Of a DNA stretch of 64,000 nt, positions 8,451 to 16,060 are shown in pieces. This DNA comes from Stenotrophomonas sp. UBA7346 (lineage in GTDB: Bacteria; Pseudomonadota; Gammaproteobacteria; Xanthomonadales; Xanthomonadaceae): positions 6,022 to 70,021 of the forward strand of contig DKPB01000049.1 of NCBI GenBank assembly GCA_002471015.1, written 5' to 3'. The stretch's first letter is position 1. Every line of letters starts with the position of its first letter. Made by a program: the position numbers and the translations under genes. Below the pieces are notes generated by a model. It ran no database searches and was not told the origin of the DNA. It worked only from the letters and a program-made list of their open reading frames with translations.

Positions 8451-9745
8451 GGTTGTGCCTTCAGCCAGTGCGCGATGTCGTTGATCAAGGTTGCGTCGAC
8501 GTGCCCGGGCCGTGCGTACTCTTCAAGCGAGCTCTTGCCTTCACCGGCGATGCCAAGATGATTGAGGGCAGGGTAGTGATGGAAACGGTAGCGGTCGCCA
8601 CTCAGCCCCTGGTTCCAGCGCTGCCAGTCGGCATCCACTACCTGGAAGTCGCGGCCACCCTGCAGCAGCAAGGCCGGCAGTTGGCTGTCGCGCACATCGG
8701 CGATTGGATCGACCTGCTCCAGCTGCTGCCAGAAGCGGCCAGGGGTTTCCATCAGGCGTGCATCGGGGTTGCTGCGCACCGCAGCGATAGCGGCATCGAG
8801 TGCCTCCAGATGAGCCTGTTCTTCGGTGCTGATATTGCCATCCAGACTGACCATGTAGCGGTTCTGTTCGGCCAACAGGTCGAGCAGAGGGCGTGCGGGT
8901 GCCGCAAGCAGCACCAGACCGGCGAGCTTGCCCTGGCTGGCCTTGGCAATGCGCCCGGCCAGCAGACCACCCTGGCTGTGGCCGAGCAGGTAAATATGGC
9001 GTGCATCGATGCCGGCTGTGCCGGCCAGGACGTCGATCGCGGCGACGGCATCGTCGGTGGTTTCATCGTCGATGCTGAAGCTGCCCTTGAAGTCCTGCGG
9101 GCGTGCGTGGGTGCGCTTGTCATAACGCAGCACAGCGATGCCCTGCGCGGCCAGCCCACGGGCGATATCCAGGAACGGGCGGTTGGGGCCGATGGTCTCG
9201 TCCCGGTCCTGCGGACCGGAGCCATGCACCAGCACCACGGCCGGGAACGGGCCTTTGCCCTTGGGCAGGGCAAGGGTGCCGGGCAGGCCTGCCTTGCCGG
9301 GTGCGCTGCCAGGTACGGTGAACGGCTGCTCGTTGAAGTTGGCATCGCTGGCGGGTGCGGCTGCCGGCGCGGCGGCGGCTGGCTGCAGCAGGAAGCCGGC
9401 AATCTTGTCGTTCTGGTCCAGGGCCACGCGCGCCTGCAGCTGCCCGTTGGCATAGTTCAAGGGAATGACGACGATGCGATGGTCATCGGCTTCGCTGGTA
9501 CGGGCCTGGCCACGCTGGCCTGCGGCGCCCATCTGCGCGGGTAGTGATTCCCATACCGCCTTGAGCTTGTCCGCGGGTACCGCAGCCTTCATCTGCGTGG
9601 AAAAACTGGCCTCGGCTTCGCTGTAGAGGCCCGCATCAAGCTGGTCGAGCAGGCGTGTGGCCAGCGCTGCGGGTGTTTCCGCCGCCATGCCGGGTGCGAT
9701 GACGAGCAGTAGGGCGGTAGCGATCCCTGCGAGCCGCGGCTTCAT
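8447..9745 (-). CDS. Secreted alpha/beta hydrolase with N-terminal DUF3887-like domain
   Basis: A 432-residue exported serine hydrolase. A cleavable signal peptide (MKPRLAGIATALLLVIAPGMAAE) precedes a DUF3887-like region (about 25-120, LLDQLDAGLYSEAEASFSTQM). The alpha/beta hydrolase domain carries the oxyanion region VLVHGSGPQDRDE, the nucleophile elbow GHSQGG and a late His in ALNHLGIAGEG. This arrangement is common among bacterial secreted esterases and peptidase-like hydrolases of uncertain substrate. The ATG at 9745 is preferred over a longer frame opening at 9943: it starts the signal sequence, follows CAAGAAGGAACAGTG, and overlaps the DUF4177 stop by 1 bp. Confidence 0.85.
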   Translation of the reverse strand: MKPRLAGIATALLLVIAPGMAAETPAALATRLLDQLDAGLYSEAEASFSTQMKAAVPADKLKAVWESLPAQMGAAGQRGQARTSEADDHRIVVIPLNYANGQLQARVALDQNDKIAGFLLQPAAAAPAAAPASDANFNEQPFTVPGSAPGKAGLPGTLALPKGKGPFPAVVLVHGSGPQDRDETIGPNRPFLDIARGLAAQGIAVLRYDKRTHARPQDFKGSFSIDDETTDDAVAAIDVLAGTAGIDARHIYLLGHSQGGLLAGRIAKASQGKLAGLVLLAAPARPLLDLLAEQNRYMVSLDGNISTEEQAHLEALDAAIAAVRSNPDARLMETPGRFWQQLEQVDPIADVRDSQLPALLLQGGRDFQVVDADWQRWNQGLSGDRYRFHHYPALNHLGIAGEGKSSLEEYARPGHVDATLINDIAHWLKAQP

Positions 9746-9927
9746 CACTGTTCCTTCTTGAAGATGAGCATGGCCGGCGACAGTTGGCCGTAGTGCACCA
9801 TGTTGACCAGTTCCCAGCCGAGGTTGCCTTGTTTGGTCAGCTCCGCCTGGATCTTTTCGACGGTAGGGCCGCCCTTGAGCATCGAAGCAGGCAGTTCGAT
9901 GGTGAGGTATTGCCAGCGCTTGCTCAT
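9745..9927 (-). CDS. DUF4177-like small protein
   Basis: A 60-residue soluble protein with the DUF4177 pattern: an aromatic N-terminal strand (KRWQYLTIELP) and a C-terminal GNLGWELVNMVHYGQ, where the GWELV turn is the most conserved part. No function is known for the family. Its ATG overlaps the stop of the ribbon-helix-helix gene by 4 bp and its stop overlaps the hydrolase ATG by 1 bp, so it sits inside a translationally coupled operon. Confidence 0.72.
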   Translation of the reverse strand: MSKRWQYLTIELPASMLKGGPTVEKIQAELTKQGNLGWELVNMVHYGQLSPAMLIFKKEQ

Positions 9928-10103
9928 TGTTCTTCCTTGTCATCAGCTTTGGGTTTGGGGAGGCGCCCGGCCTTGCGCAGGGCGTCGCGGATCACATACT
10001 CGATCTGCGCGTTGAGGCTGCGCAGCTCGTCGTCGGCCCAGCGCTGGGCAGCCGCCAGTACTTCAGCGTTGATGCGCAGCGGATAGGCCTTCTTCTCGCT
10101 CAC
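9924..10103 (-). CDS. Arc-type ribbon-helix-helix DNA-binding protein
   Basis: A short gene of 59 residues, starting with GTG at 10103-10101, that fits exactly between its neighbours. The protein begins (M)SEKKAYPLRINAEVLAAAQ, where the YPLRIN strand is typical of Arc/MetJ ribbon-helix-helix proteins. The two helices follow (LAAAQRWADDELRSLNAQ and IEYVIRDALRKAGR), then a charged tail. Proteins of this fold bind DNA as dimers through the N-terminal strand and often repress their own operon. A pair of GATATC palindromes upstream of the SPFH gene (11320-11339) is a plausible target. GTGA and ATGA overlaps with both neighbours support the start and its place in the operon. Confidence 0.75.
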   Translation of the reverse strand: MSEKKAYPLRINAEVLAAAQRWADDELRSLNAQIEYVIRDALRKAGRLPKPKADDKEEQ

Positions 10104-10384
10104 CGCCGTGGTGCTCCGTTGTTGCCACGGCGCAGGTGCATCAACAACGACACCCCCAGCGCATTGACCGCCACCACCAGTGCGATGACCACGCCATAGG
10201 CGATGTTGTGGTTGTCACCGGCCAGATAGACGCCGATGCCGCCGACAAACAGGCTCAGTGCGATCAGTGCCCAGCGCAGGCCCACGCCGCGTGCGTGCGC
10301 CGTGCCGGGGCGGCCGCTCCACACGGCGACGCACAAGGCGGGTATGCCGGTGGCGGCGATGATTAGGGGGGCGTACACATTCAC
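10100..10384 (-). CDS. Small membrane protein, unknown function
   Basis: A 94-residue protein with about three hydrophobic helices: NVYAPLIIAATGIPALCVAVW, GLRWALIALSLFVGGIGVYLAG and AYGVVIALVVAVNALGVSLLM. A basic, Gly-rich tail follows. I do not recognise a family. The GTG at 10384 is chosen because a GAGG lies about seven bases upstream, whereas the longer frame would run into the SPFH gene. It sits between the SPFH and ribbon-helix-helix genes and overlaps the latter by 4 bp, so it is probably a working partner of the SPFH membrane protein (inference from position). Confidence 0.6.
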   Translation of the reverse strand: MNVYAPLIIAATGIPALCVAVWSGRPGTAHARGVGLRWALIALSLFVGGIGVYLAGDNHNIAYGVVIALVVAVNALGVSLLMHLRRGNNGAPRR

Positions 10385-10406
10385 TGCGGTTACCTCATTG
10401 CATCGT

Positions 10407-11288
10407 TCAGTACAGCGAGCCGGCATTGACGATCGGCTGGGTGCCACGATCAGAACACAGCACGGTCAACAGGTTGCTGACCATGTGTGCCTTGCGCTCT
10501 TCGTCCAGGGTGACGACGGCGTTTTTCTGCAGTTCCAACAGCGCCATTTCGACCATGCCGACCGCGCCGGCAACGATCTGCGTGCGTGCGGCGATCACCG
10601 CGCTGGCCTGCTGGCGCTGCAGCATGGCCTGGGCGATCTCCGGGGCGTAGGCCAAGTGGCTGATGCGCGCATCAAGGACCTGCACGCCGGCGTCGGCCAA
10701 GCGTTCGGCCAGCTCATCTTTCAGGTGCTGGGAGATCTCGGCGGCATGGCTGCGCAGGGCCAGCTGGCCTTCGGTGTGCTGGTCGTAGGGATAGCTGGTG
10801 GCCATCGCGCGCAGCGCCGACTCGGACTGGATGTGCACGAAGCTTTCGTAGTCATCGACGTTGTAGACCGCTTCGGAAGCATCGACCACCTGCCAGACGA
10901 TGACCGCGGCGATCTCGATCGGCGAGCCATCCAGCTCGTTGACCTTGAGCTTGCCGCTTTCGAAGTTGCGCACGCGTTGGCTGACAGTGCGTTTGCTGAA
11001 GAAGGGGTTGTTCCAGCGCAGGCCGTTGTCCTTGACCGTGCCCACGTACTTGCCGAACAGGCTGAGCACGGCCACCTGGTTGGGCTGGACCATGTACAGA
11101 CCGCAGGCGAGGAAGATGCCCACGGTGACCAGCGCGATGCCACCCAGCACCAGCATCCCACCGCCGCCAGTGCCATTTTTGGTGACGACCACTGCGCCGA
11201 CGATGGCGGCGGCGCCGACGAGCATCATCAGGAGGGTGCCCAGCAGGGTGGGAATACCGGACATGGAACCGAGGGACTTCTCTTTCAT
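10407..11288 (-). CDS. SPFH/Band 7 domain membrane protein
   Basis: A 293-residue stomatin/prohibitin-like protein. Two close hydrophobic helices (about 15-75: LLGTLLMMLVGAAAIVGAVVV and MLVLGGIALVTVGIFLACGLYMVQPNQVAVL) insert it in the inner membrane. The SPFH domain follows (FGKYVGTVKDNGLRWNNP through IEIAAVIVWQVVDASEAVYNVDDY) with the flotillin-like Ala-rich helix and APEIAQAMLQRQQASAVIAAR. SPFH proteins form oligomeric rings or scaffolds that organise membrane proteases and lipids. It is the first gene of a minus-strand operon with a small membrane protein, a ribbon-helix-helix regulator, DUF4177 and a secreted hydrolase. Whether it belongs to QmcA, HflK/C or another class is uncertain. 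Confidence 0.85.
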   Translation of the reverse strand: MKEKSLGSMSGIPTLLGTLLMMLVGAAAIVGAVVVTKNGTGGGGMLVLGGIALVTVGIFLACGLYMVQPNQVAVLSLFGKYVGTVKDNGLRWNNPFFSKRTVSQRVRNFESGKLKVNELDGSPIEIAAVIVWQVVDASEAVYNVDDYESFVHIQSESALRAMATSYPYDQHTEGQLALRSHAAEISQHLKDELAERLADAGVQVLDARISHLAYAPEIAQAMLQRQQASAVIAARTQIVAGAVGMVEMALLELQKNAVVTLDEERKAHMVSNLLTVLCSDRGTQPIVNAGSLY

Positions 11289-11319
11289 GGCACATCTTCC
11301 GTGGTGGTTGATGCGAACG

Positions 11320-11339
11320 ATATCAAATTGATATCAACA
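11320..11339. promoter_or_regulatory. Paired GATATC palindromes, candidate operator of the SPFH operon
   Basis: Two GATATC cores centred about 11 bp apart (one helical turn), the second extended to TTGATATCAA. They lie 30-50 bp upstream of the SPFH ATG in otherwise GC-rich DNA. Spacing and symmetry suit two dimers of a ribbon-helix-helix repressor, and the operon encodes one. Inference only. Confidence 0.45.
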
Positions 11340-11441
11340 TGCAAGCGATTCTGGAGCAACCCTCCCGCCGGGCTACGGGTCCCCTCGCCGGGCGGCGTTG
11401 CCTAGAATAGGCACCCTCTTTAGCGCCCTCGGACCTGCCTG

Positions 11442-12626
11442 ATGATCACCCTCGGTACCGCGTTGTCTCCCTCCGCCACCCGCGTGCTGCTGCTTGGTTC
11501 CGGCGAACTGGGCAAGGAGGTGGCCATCGAGCTGCAGCGCTTCGGGGTGGAAGTGATAGCCGCCGACCGCTATGCCAATGCCCCGGCCATGCAGGTCGCG
11601 CACCGCAGCCACGTGCTGGACATGCTGGATCCGGCCGCGCTGAAGGCGCTGATCGCGCAGGAACAGCCGCATCTGGTGGTGCCGGAAATCGAGGCCATCC
11701 ACACCGAAACCCTGGTGCAGATGGAGGCCGAGCAGGGCCTGCGGGTGATCCCGACCGCGCGCGCTGCGCGCCTGACCATGGACCGCGAAGGCATCCGTCG
11801 CCTTGCCGCCGAGACCCTGGGCCTGCCAACCTCGCCGTATCGCTTTGTCGATACCGAGGCCGAGTACCGCGACGCGGTCGCGGCCATCGGCCTGCCCTGC
11901 GTGGTCAAGCCAGTGATGTCGTCCTCGGGCAAGGGCCAGAGCACGCTGCGCAGCGAGGCCGACATCGGCCCTGCCTGGGAATACGCGCAGACCGGTGGCC
12001 GTGCCGGTGCCGGCCGCTGCATCGTCGAAGGCTTCATCGATTTTGATTACGAAATCACCCTGCTGACCGTGCGGCATGCCGGCGGCACCGCCTTCTGTGA
12101 CCCGGTAGGCCACCTGCAGAAGGATGGTGACTACCGCGAGAGCTGGCAGCCGCAGGCGATGTCGGCCAAGGCGCTGGAGGGCGCGCAGCAGATTGCCCGT
12201 GCCATCACCGATGATCTGGGCGGCTGGGGTCTGTTCGGTGTCGAGCTGTTCGTGAAGGGCGATGCGGTGTGGTTCAGCGAGGTGTCGCCGCGTCCACATG
12301 ACACCGGTCTGGTCACCCTGGTATCGCAGGAGCTGAGCGAGTTCGCGCTGCACGCGCGCGCCATTCTGGGCCTGCCTATCCCGAACATTCGCCACAACGG
12401 CGCATCGGCATCGTGCGCGATGCTGGCGCAGGGCAATGGTGTGCCGTTCTTCAGCAATGTGGCCGAGGCCTTGGTCCATCCGGATTCGGCATTGCGCCTG
12501 TTCGGCAAGCCGATGGTGCAGGGCCAGCGCCGCGTTGGCGTGACCCTGGCGCGTGCCGCCGATGTGGAGCAGGCGCGTGCGATTGCGCGTGATGCGGCGG
12601 CGGCAATCGGGATTGAGCTGCGCTGA
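11442..12626 (+). CDS. purT: Formate-dependent phosphoribosylglycinamide formyltransferase (PurT)
   Basis: An ATP-grasp ligase of 394 residues that makes formyl-GAR from GAR, formate and ATP in purine synthesis, an alternative to the folate-dependent PurN. The N-terminal domain opens with VLLLGSGELGKEVAIELQRF and the family hallmark LVVPEIEAI. The ATP-grasp core has LPCVVKPVMSSSGKGQS and VEGFIDFDYEITLLTVR. The metal-binding part is GVELFVKGDAVWFSEVSPRPHDTG, characteristic of PurT/PurK. Length matches the family (about 390). It begins about 150 bp from the divergent SPFH operon and appears monocistronic. Confidence 0.96.
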   Translation: MITLGTALSPSATRVLLLGSGELGKEVAIELQRFGVEVIAADRYANAPAMQVAHRSHVLDMLDPAALKALIAQEQPHLVVPEIEAIHTETLVQMEAEQGLRVIPTARAARLTMDREGIRRLAAETLGLPTSPYRFVDTEAEYRDAVAAIGLPCVVKPVMSSSGKGQSTLRSEADIGPAWEYAQTGGRAGAGRCIVEGFIDFDYEITLLTVRHAGGTAFCDPVGHLQKDGDYRESWQPQAMSAKALEGAQQIARAITDDLGGWGLFGVELFVKGDAVWFSEVSPRPHDTGLVTLVSQELSEFALHARAILGLPIPNIRHNGASASCAMLAQGNGVPFFSNVAEALVHPDSALRLFGKPMVQGQRRVGVTLARAADVEQARAIARDAAAAIGIELR

Positions 12627-12640
12627 GCGCTCAGCTACCT

Positions 12641-12687
12641 CCCTTTGCCGAAGGCAAGGGGAGGGTCGGGGAGGGGTAGAGCTTCGC
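12641..12687. repeat. G-rich palindromic repeat (TTTGCCGAAGGCAA core)
   Basis: A C-rich run, the palindrome TTTGCCGAAGGCAA and a G-rich run, between convergent purT and the nuclease gene. The same unit recurs in the SMAG array near 5.2-5.5 kb and at 41.8, 41.9 and 52.7 kb, so it is a second dispersed repeat family of this genome. Confidence 0.75.
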
Positions 12688-12723
12688 GGCTGTGATGCAG
12701 CCTCCCCCACAAGCAGAAACAAA

Positions 12724-12751
12724 AAACGCCGGCCAAGCCGGCGTTTTTTTT
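12724..12751. terminator. Bidirectional Rho-independent terminator
   Basis: A palindromic stem (ACGCCGGC / GCCGGCGT around a 3-nt loop) flanked by A and T runs on either side, so it can serve both purT and the convergent nuclease gene. The nuclease stop codon is at its edge. Confidence 0.9.
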
Positions 12752-13943
12752 ACTTCACATCCACCCACACAAGGTGATGGTCGCTGCCATCGGCGATCTT
12801 CGCCTCCGGGCTGTCATTGGCCGGCCAGAACACGCCACTGCCGACGTAGCTCAGGCCGGTGGAGGGCAGGACATAGTCCAGCCGCATCGTGCCCGAACGC
12901 GGGCCGAAATCACCGGTGGCATGCTGCGGTGCGCCGCGGCGAACCACGCCCTTTTCCGCATAGGCCAGGCTGGTCTGCTCGGCACCGACGCTGGTCGGGG
13001 TGGGGTAGCGCAGCACGCGTGGGTGTTCCAGCAATTCGACGATGGCATCGTGGCGGCCATCGCCGTCGGCCGGGTCGTTGTTGAGGTCGCCGACAATGAC
13101 GAAGCGCGCATCCGGCGCCAGCCCGCCACACAGGCCCTTGTCATCGCACAGCCACGGCTTGTTGCCGCCGTCCAGGTATTCCTTCCACAGCCGCAGCTCG
13201 TCGTGGTTGCGGGCAGCGTTGCGCTTCTCCTTGCCGTCGAACACCGGCGGGGTGGGATGCGAGGCCAGCACGTGCACGGTGCCCAGCGGGGTGCGCACCG
13301 GCACGTCCCAATGCGATTTGGAGGACAGCCGCAGCTGCGACCACACGGCGTCCGGCCAGAACGATGTGCCGGTAGCTGGGTCGACCGGGCGCAGCGCGCC
13401 GGGCATCTCGCTCCACTTCAGCATCTGGAACGTGCGCACCGCCGCCTCATCGATCGGATAGCGCGACAGCACCAGCATGCCGTACTGGCCCGGGTGCAGG
13501 CCGTAGCCCCAGGCGTCATTGCCGCGTTCGCGGCCCTTGCCGCCAACGGTGCCGTTGTTGTCCAGGTCCAGGCCGCTGGGCACGCCGGTATTGACCGGTG
13601 CCAGGTAGCGGTAGGGGTACTTCAAGGGCTCGCCGCCGCCGGGCTGGGCGACTTCCAGGTAGCGTTGCTGGAACAGGTCGGCGGCCTGGTGGGCCTCGTC
13701 GAAGTCAAACTCGTTGAGCAGTACCAGGTCAGGCCGGGTCTGTTGCAGCACGGCGGCGATCTTGCGCGCGTGCGCGCTGTCGCCCTGCAGCTCATGGATC
13801 AAACCACCGTCGTCATCGGAGTACAGCGAGGTGTTGTAGGTAGCCAGCCGCAGCTGGTCGGAACCGCCAGCACTGCCGCCGGGGGTGGTCGAGCAGGCAG
13901 CCAGCAGCAGAGTCATCGGGGCAAGTAGGGTCAGGATACGCAT
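12750..13943 (-). CDS. Endonuclease/exonuclease/phosphatase family lipoprotein
   Basis: A 397-residue exported protein. It starts with a lipoprotein signal ending in LLLAAC, so it is probably anchored to a membrane by Cys17. The DNase I-like fold is marked by LRLATYNTSLY near the N-terminus, the metal-binding Glu region LVLLNEFDFDEAHQAAD, VLASHPTPP, IVGDLNNDPADG (catalytic Asp/Asn) and the final SDHHLVWVDVK with the general-base His. Members cleave phosphodiesters or phosphate esters (nucleases, sphingomyelinases, inositol phosphatases). Substrate is unknown; surface location suggests phosphate scavenging, which is inference. Confidence 0.87.
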   Translation of the reverse strand: MRILTLLAPMTLLLAACSTTPGGSAGGSDQLRLATYNTSLYSDDDGGLIHELQGDSAHARKIAAVLQQTRPDLVLLNEFDFDEAHQAADLFQQRYLEVAQPGGGEPLKYPYRYLAPVNTGVPSGLDLDNNGTVGGKGRERGNDAWGYGLHPGQYGMLVLSRYPIDEAAVRTFQMLKWSEMPGALRPVDPATGTSFWPDAVWSQLRLSSKSHWDVPVRTPLGTVHVLASHPTPPVFDGKEKRNAARNHDELRLWKEYLDGGNKPWLCDDKGLCGGLAPDARFVIVGDLNNDPADGDGRHDAIVELLEHPRVLRYPTPTSVGAEQTSLAYAEKGVVRRGAPQHATGDFGPRSGTMRLDYVLPSTGLSYVGSGVFWPANDSPEAKIADGSDHHLVWVDVK

Positions 13944-13988
13944 GCGTTGATTTTCTCACGTCCCCATGAGGATGGGGCGAAACGACAA

Positions 13989-14010
13989 CGCCCCGCAGGG
14001 CGGGGCGCTC
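13989..14010 (-). terminator. Probable terminator of the small lipoprotein gene
   Basis: Read leftward: an eight-base-pair GC stem with a 3-nt loop (14007-13989), followed by a mixed T-rich stretch. It lies 23 bp past the stop of the lipoprotein gene. The T-run is interrupted, so strength is uncertain. Confidence 0.55.
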
Positions 14011-14030
14011 ACGGTGGTGCCAGCGGCTGC

Positions 14031-14411
14031 TTAGAGCGTGCAGCCCATCGCACCGAACGTGGTCTTGGCCTGCTCCAGCGCGGTCCTGCACTGGTTGGCC
14101 AGCTCGGCTTTGTCGGTGACGCCATTCCAGGCATTCCGTGACTGCTCGATGCCCTTTTTCATCATGTCGCGCTGGGCCTCGGGGACCTTGTTGCTGATGC
14201 ACGCGTAGACTTTTTCCAGATACTGGTCGCATTCGGCCACGCCGGTGCCGACGTTGACCGTATCCGTGGCCGGCGCAGGGGTGTCGTCGGCAGCGGCGGC
14301 GGCATTGGCCGGGGTGTTTGCCGGTGCATCGGTGGCCGGTGCATCAGCCTTCTTGCAACCGGTCAGGGCGAGGATGCCGATGACGGCCAGAGCCAACAGT
14401 TGTGTCTTCAC
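14031..14411 (-). CDS. Small lipoprotein, unknown function
   Basis: A 126-residue lipoprotein: signal (M)KTQLLALAVIGILALTGC, a Lys-Lys-Ala-Asp start of the mature part, then an Ala/Pro/Thr-rich linker (about 22-55). A helical domain follows with paired Cys residues (AECDQYLEKVYACI and NQCRTALEQAKTTFGAMGC) that could form disulfides in the periplasm. GTG 14411 is chosen because CAGGAG lies six bases upstream; the frame has an earlier ATG with no such site. No family was recognised with confidence. Confidence 0.7.
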   Translation of the reverse strand: MKTQLLALAVIGILALTGCKKADAPATDAPANTPANAAAAADDTPAPATDTVNVGTGVAECDQYLEKVYACISNKVPEAQRDMMKKGIEQSRNAWNGVTDKAELANQCRTALEQAKTTFGAMGCTL

Positions 14412-14499
14412 GCAGTGCTCCTGAGTAGGGAATACGTCCATGCGTCATCACAGCAGGTGATGACAGGGCGATACTGCATAAACACCGGTTAAATCCGAA

Positions 14500-15261
14500 T
14501 CAAGGCAGCTGCGGATCAGCCGCCGCACCGGCAGGCAACCAGCGCTTGCCGTCGAAGTATTCCAGTGGTTGGTAGCGGCGCTTGTATTCCATCTTGCGAT
14601 GGCCGTGGATCCAGTAGCCGAGATAGAGGTGGGGCAGCTGATTGCGCTGCGCCCAGGCGATCTGCTGGAGGATGCCGAAGGTCCCCAGACTGCGCTTGTC
14701 CTCTTCCGGATCGAAAAAAGTGTAGACCGCTGACAGGCCCAAGGGCGTGACATCGGTGACCGCCACCGCCAACAGGGGACCCTGTGCCGCGTCACCGCGT
14801 GGGCCACGGATTTCCATGAAGCGCCCATGTGACCAACTGCCCACCAGGAACTGGTCGAACTCATGCGGGCCATGGTCGTCCATGCCACCATTGGCGTGGC
14901 GGTGCTGCAGGTAGCGGTGATAGAGCGCGAACTGTTCGTCGGTGCGCTCGGCCGGCAGCACGCGGCACTGCAGGTCGGCATTGCGGGCAAGGCAACGGCG
15001 CTGGCTGCGATCAGGGCTGAAGCGCGCCACGGGAATGCGCACCGGCACACAGGCACGGCAGTTCTGGCAGTGCGGGCGGTAGACCAGGTCGCCGGAACGG
15101 CGGAAGCCCCAACTCAGGGCCATGGGGTAGAGCGTGCCGAGCCGCTCGTCCTGAGGATCGAGCACCAGGTCGCGCGCCTGACGGTCCGGCCAATAGCCGC
15201 AAGGGTGTTCGCCGGTCTGGAACAGGCGCAGTTCTTCGTTGTTTTCGCCGTGGGCTGCCAT
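14500..15261 (-). CDS. bpt: Aspartate/glutamate leucyltransferase (Bpt, ATE-like)
   Basis: A 253-residue aminoacyl-tRNA-protein transferase that adds leucine to proteins with N-terminal Asp or Glu, marking them for ClpS/ClpAP degradation. The N-terminal Cys-containing block is clear (FQTGEHPCGYWPDRQARDLV, then HCQNCRACVPVRIPVARF), as is the C-terminal GCN5-like part (GPLLAVAVTDVTPLGLSAVYTFFDPEE, LYLGYWIHGHRKMEYKRRYQPLE). ATG 15261 (MAAHGENNEELRLF) gives the usual length of about 250; the longer frame would start inside the upstream region. Bpt rather than arginyl ATE is inferred from size and bacterial context. Confidence 0.92.
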   Translation of the reverse strand: MAAHGENNEELRLFQTGEHPCGYWPDRQARDLVLDPQDERLGTLYPMALSWGFRRSGDLVYRPHCQNCRACVPVRIPVARFSPDRSQRRCLARNADLQCRVLPAERTDEQFALYHRYLQHRHANGGMDDHGPHEFDQFLVGSWSHGRFMEIRGPRGDAAQGPLLAVAVTDVTPLGLSAVYTFFDPEEDKRSLGTFGILQQIAWAQRNQLPHLYLGYWIHGHRKMEYKRRYQPLEYFDGKRWLPAGAAADPQLP

Positions 15262-15410
15262 GGCCACAGCATAGCCGCGCGCGGTCGCAAAACCTGCGTC
15301 TGTCTGCTGGATGAACAATGCAGGTTGTGGCGTCAACCACCGGCGTGGGCCAAGCGTTGAACGTAGCGAGGACGCACTGCAGCGTCCGTCGTCCACCACG
15401 GAGCCTTACG

Positions 15411-15998
15411 ATGACCCAGACCCACCGCAAACCCCTTCTCCTGCTGGCGATGTTGCTGGCGACCACGGCTACCGGCCTGGCCTTTGCGGCCAACCCGGCC
15501 AACCCGCAGCCGGCCGCGTCGCGTCTGGATGCCAACAACGATGGCCAGATCGATCGCCAGGAGGCCGCAGCGCAGCCGCGCCTGGCGCAGCGTTTCGACG
15601 AGCTGGACAAGAACAAGGACGGCAAGCTCTCGCGCGAAGAAATGCCGGCGCCGCGCCACGGCGGCCGCCACCATGGCGGCGGTCGCCACGGCGGCATGCA
15701 TGGCGCGCGTGACGGGGGCTTCATGCATGGCATGGACACCAACAATGATGGCCGCATCAGTGCCGCCGAATACCAGGCCAATTTCGCCCGCCTGGATGTC
15801 AACAAGGATGGCTTCATCGACCAGGCGGATCGCCAGGCCCGCGCCGAGCAGCGTCGTGCCGAATGGTTTGCCAAGGCCGACACTGACAAGGACGGCAAGC
15901 TGAGTGCGGCTGAGTTGGAAGCGGCACGCAAGGAGGCACCGCGTGGCCATCGTGGCCCGCGTGGACCGATGCCGCCGCAGGCTCCGGCTGCGAAGTAA
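15411..15998 (+). CDS. Exported EF-hand calcium-binding protein with five loops
   Basis: A 195-residue protein. A signal peptide (LLLLAMLLATTATGLAFA) is followed by five canonical 12-residue EF-hand loops at about 40-51, 66-77, 109-120, 129-140 and 157-168, each starting D-x-N/D-x-D-G. Between loops two and three lies a His/Gly/Arg-rich stretch (about 83-108) that could bind transition metals, and the tail is Arg/Pro-rich. It is probably a periplasmic Ca2+-binding protein of the CREC/calerythrin-like type common in Xanthomonadaceae. The ATG at 15411 follows GGAGCCTTACG. The role is unknown. Confidence 0.85.
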   Translation: MTQTHRKPLLLLAMLLATTATGLAFAANPANPQPAASRLDANNDGQIDRQEAAAQPRLAQRFDELDKNKDGKLSREEMPAPRHGGRHHGGGRHGGMHGARDGGFMHGMDTNNDGRISAAEYQANFARLDVNKDGFIDQADRQARAEQRRAEWFAKADTDKDGKLSAAELEAARKEAPRGHRGPRGPMPPQAPAAK

Positions 15999-16025
15999 GT
16001 ACCCCGGAGAGGCGCCGATCGACAG

Positions 16026-16060
16026 CACCCCCGCTGGCAGCAGCGGGGGTGTTTCTTTTT
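16026..16060 (+). terminator. Rho-independent terminator of the EF-hand gene
   Basis: An 11-base-pair stem (16026-16036 with 16041-16051, 4-nt loop) followed by a T-rich tract, 27 bp past the stop. The convergent sigma-factor gene ends at the same spot. Confidence 0.9.
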
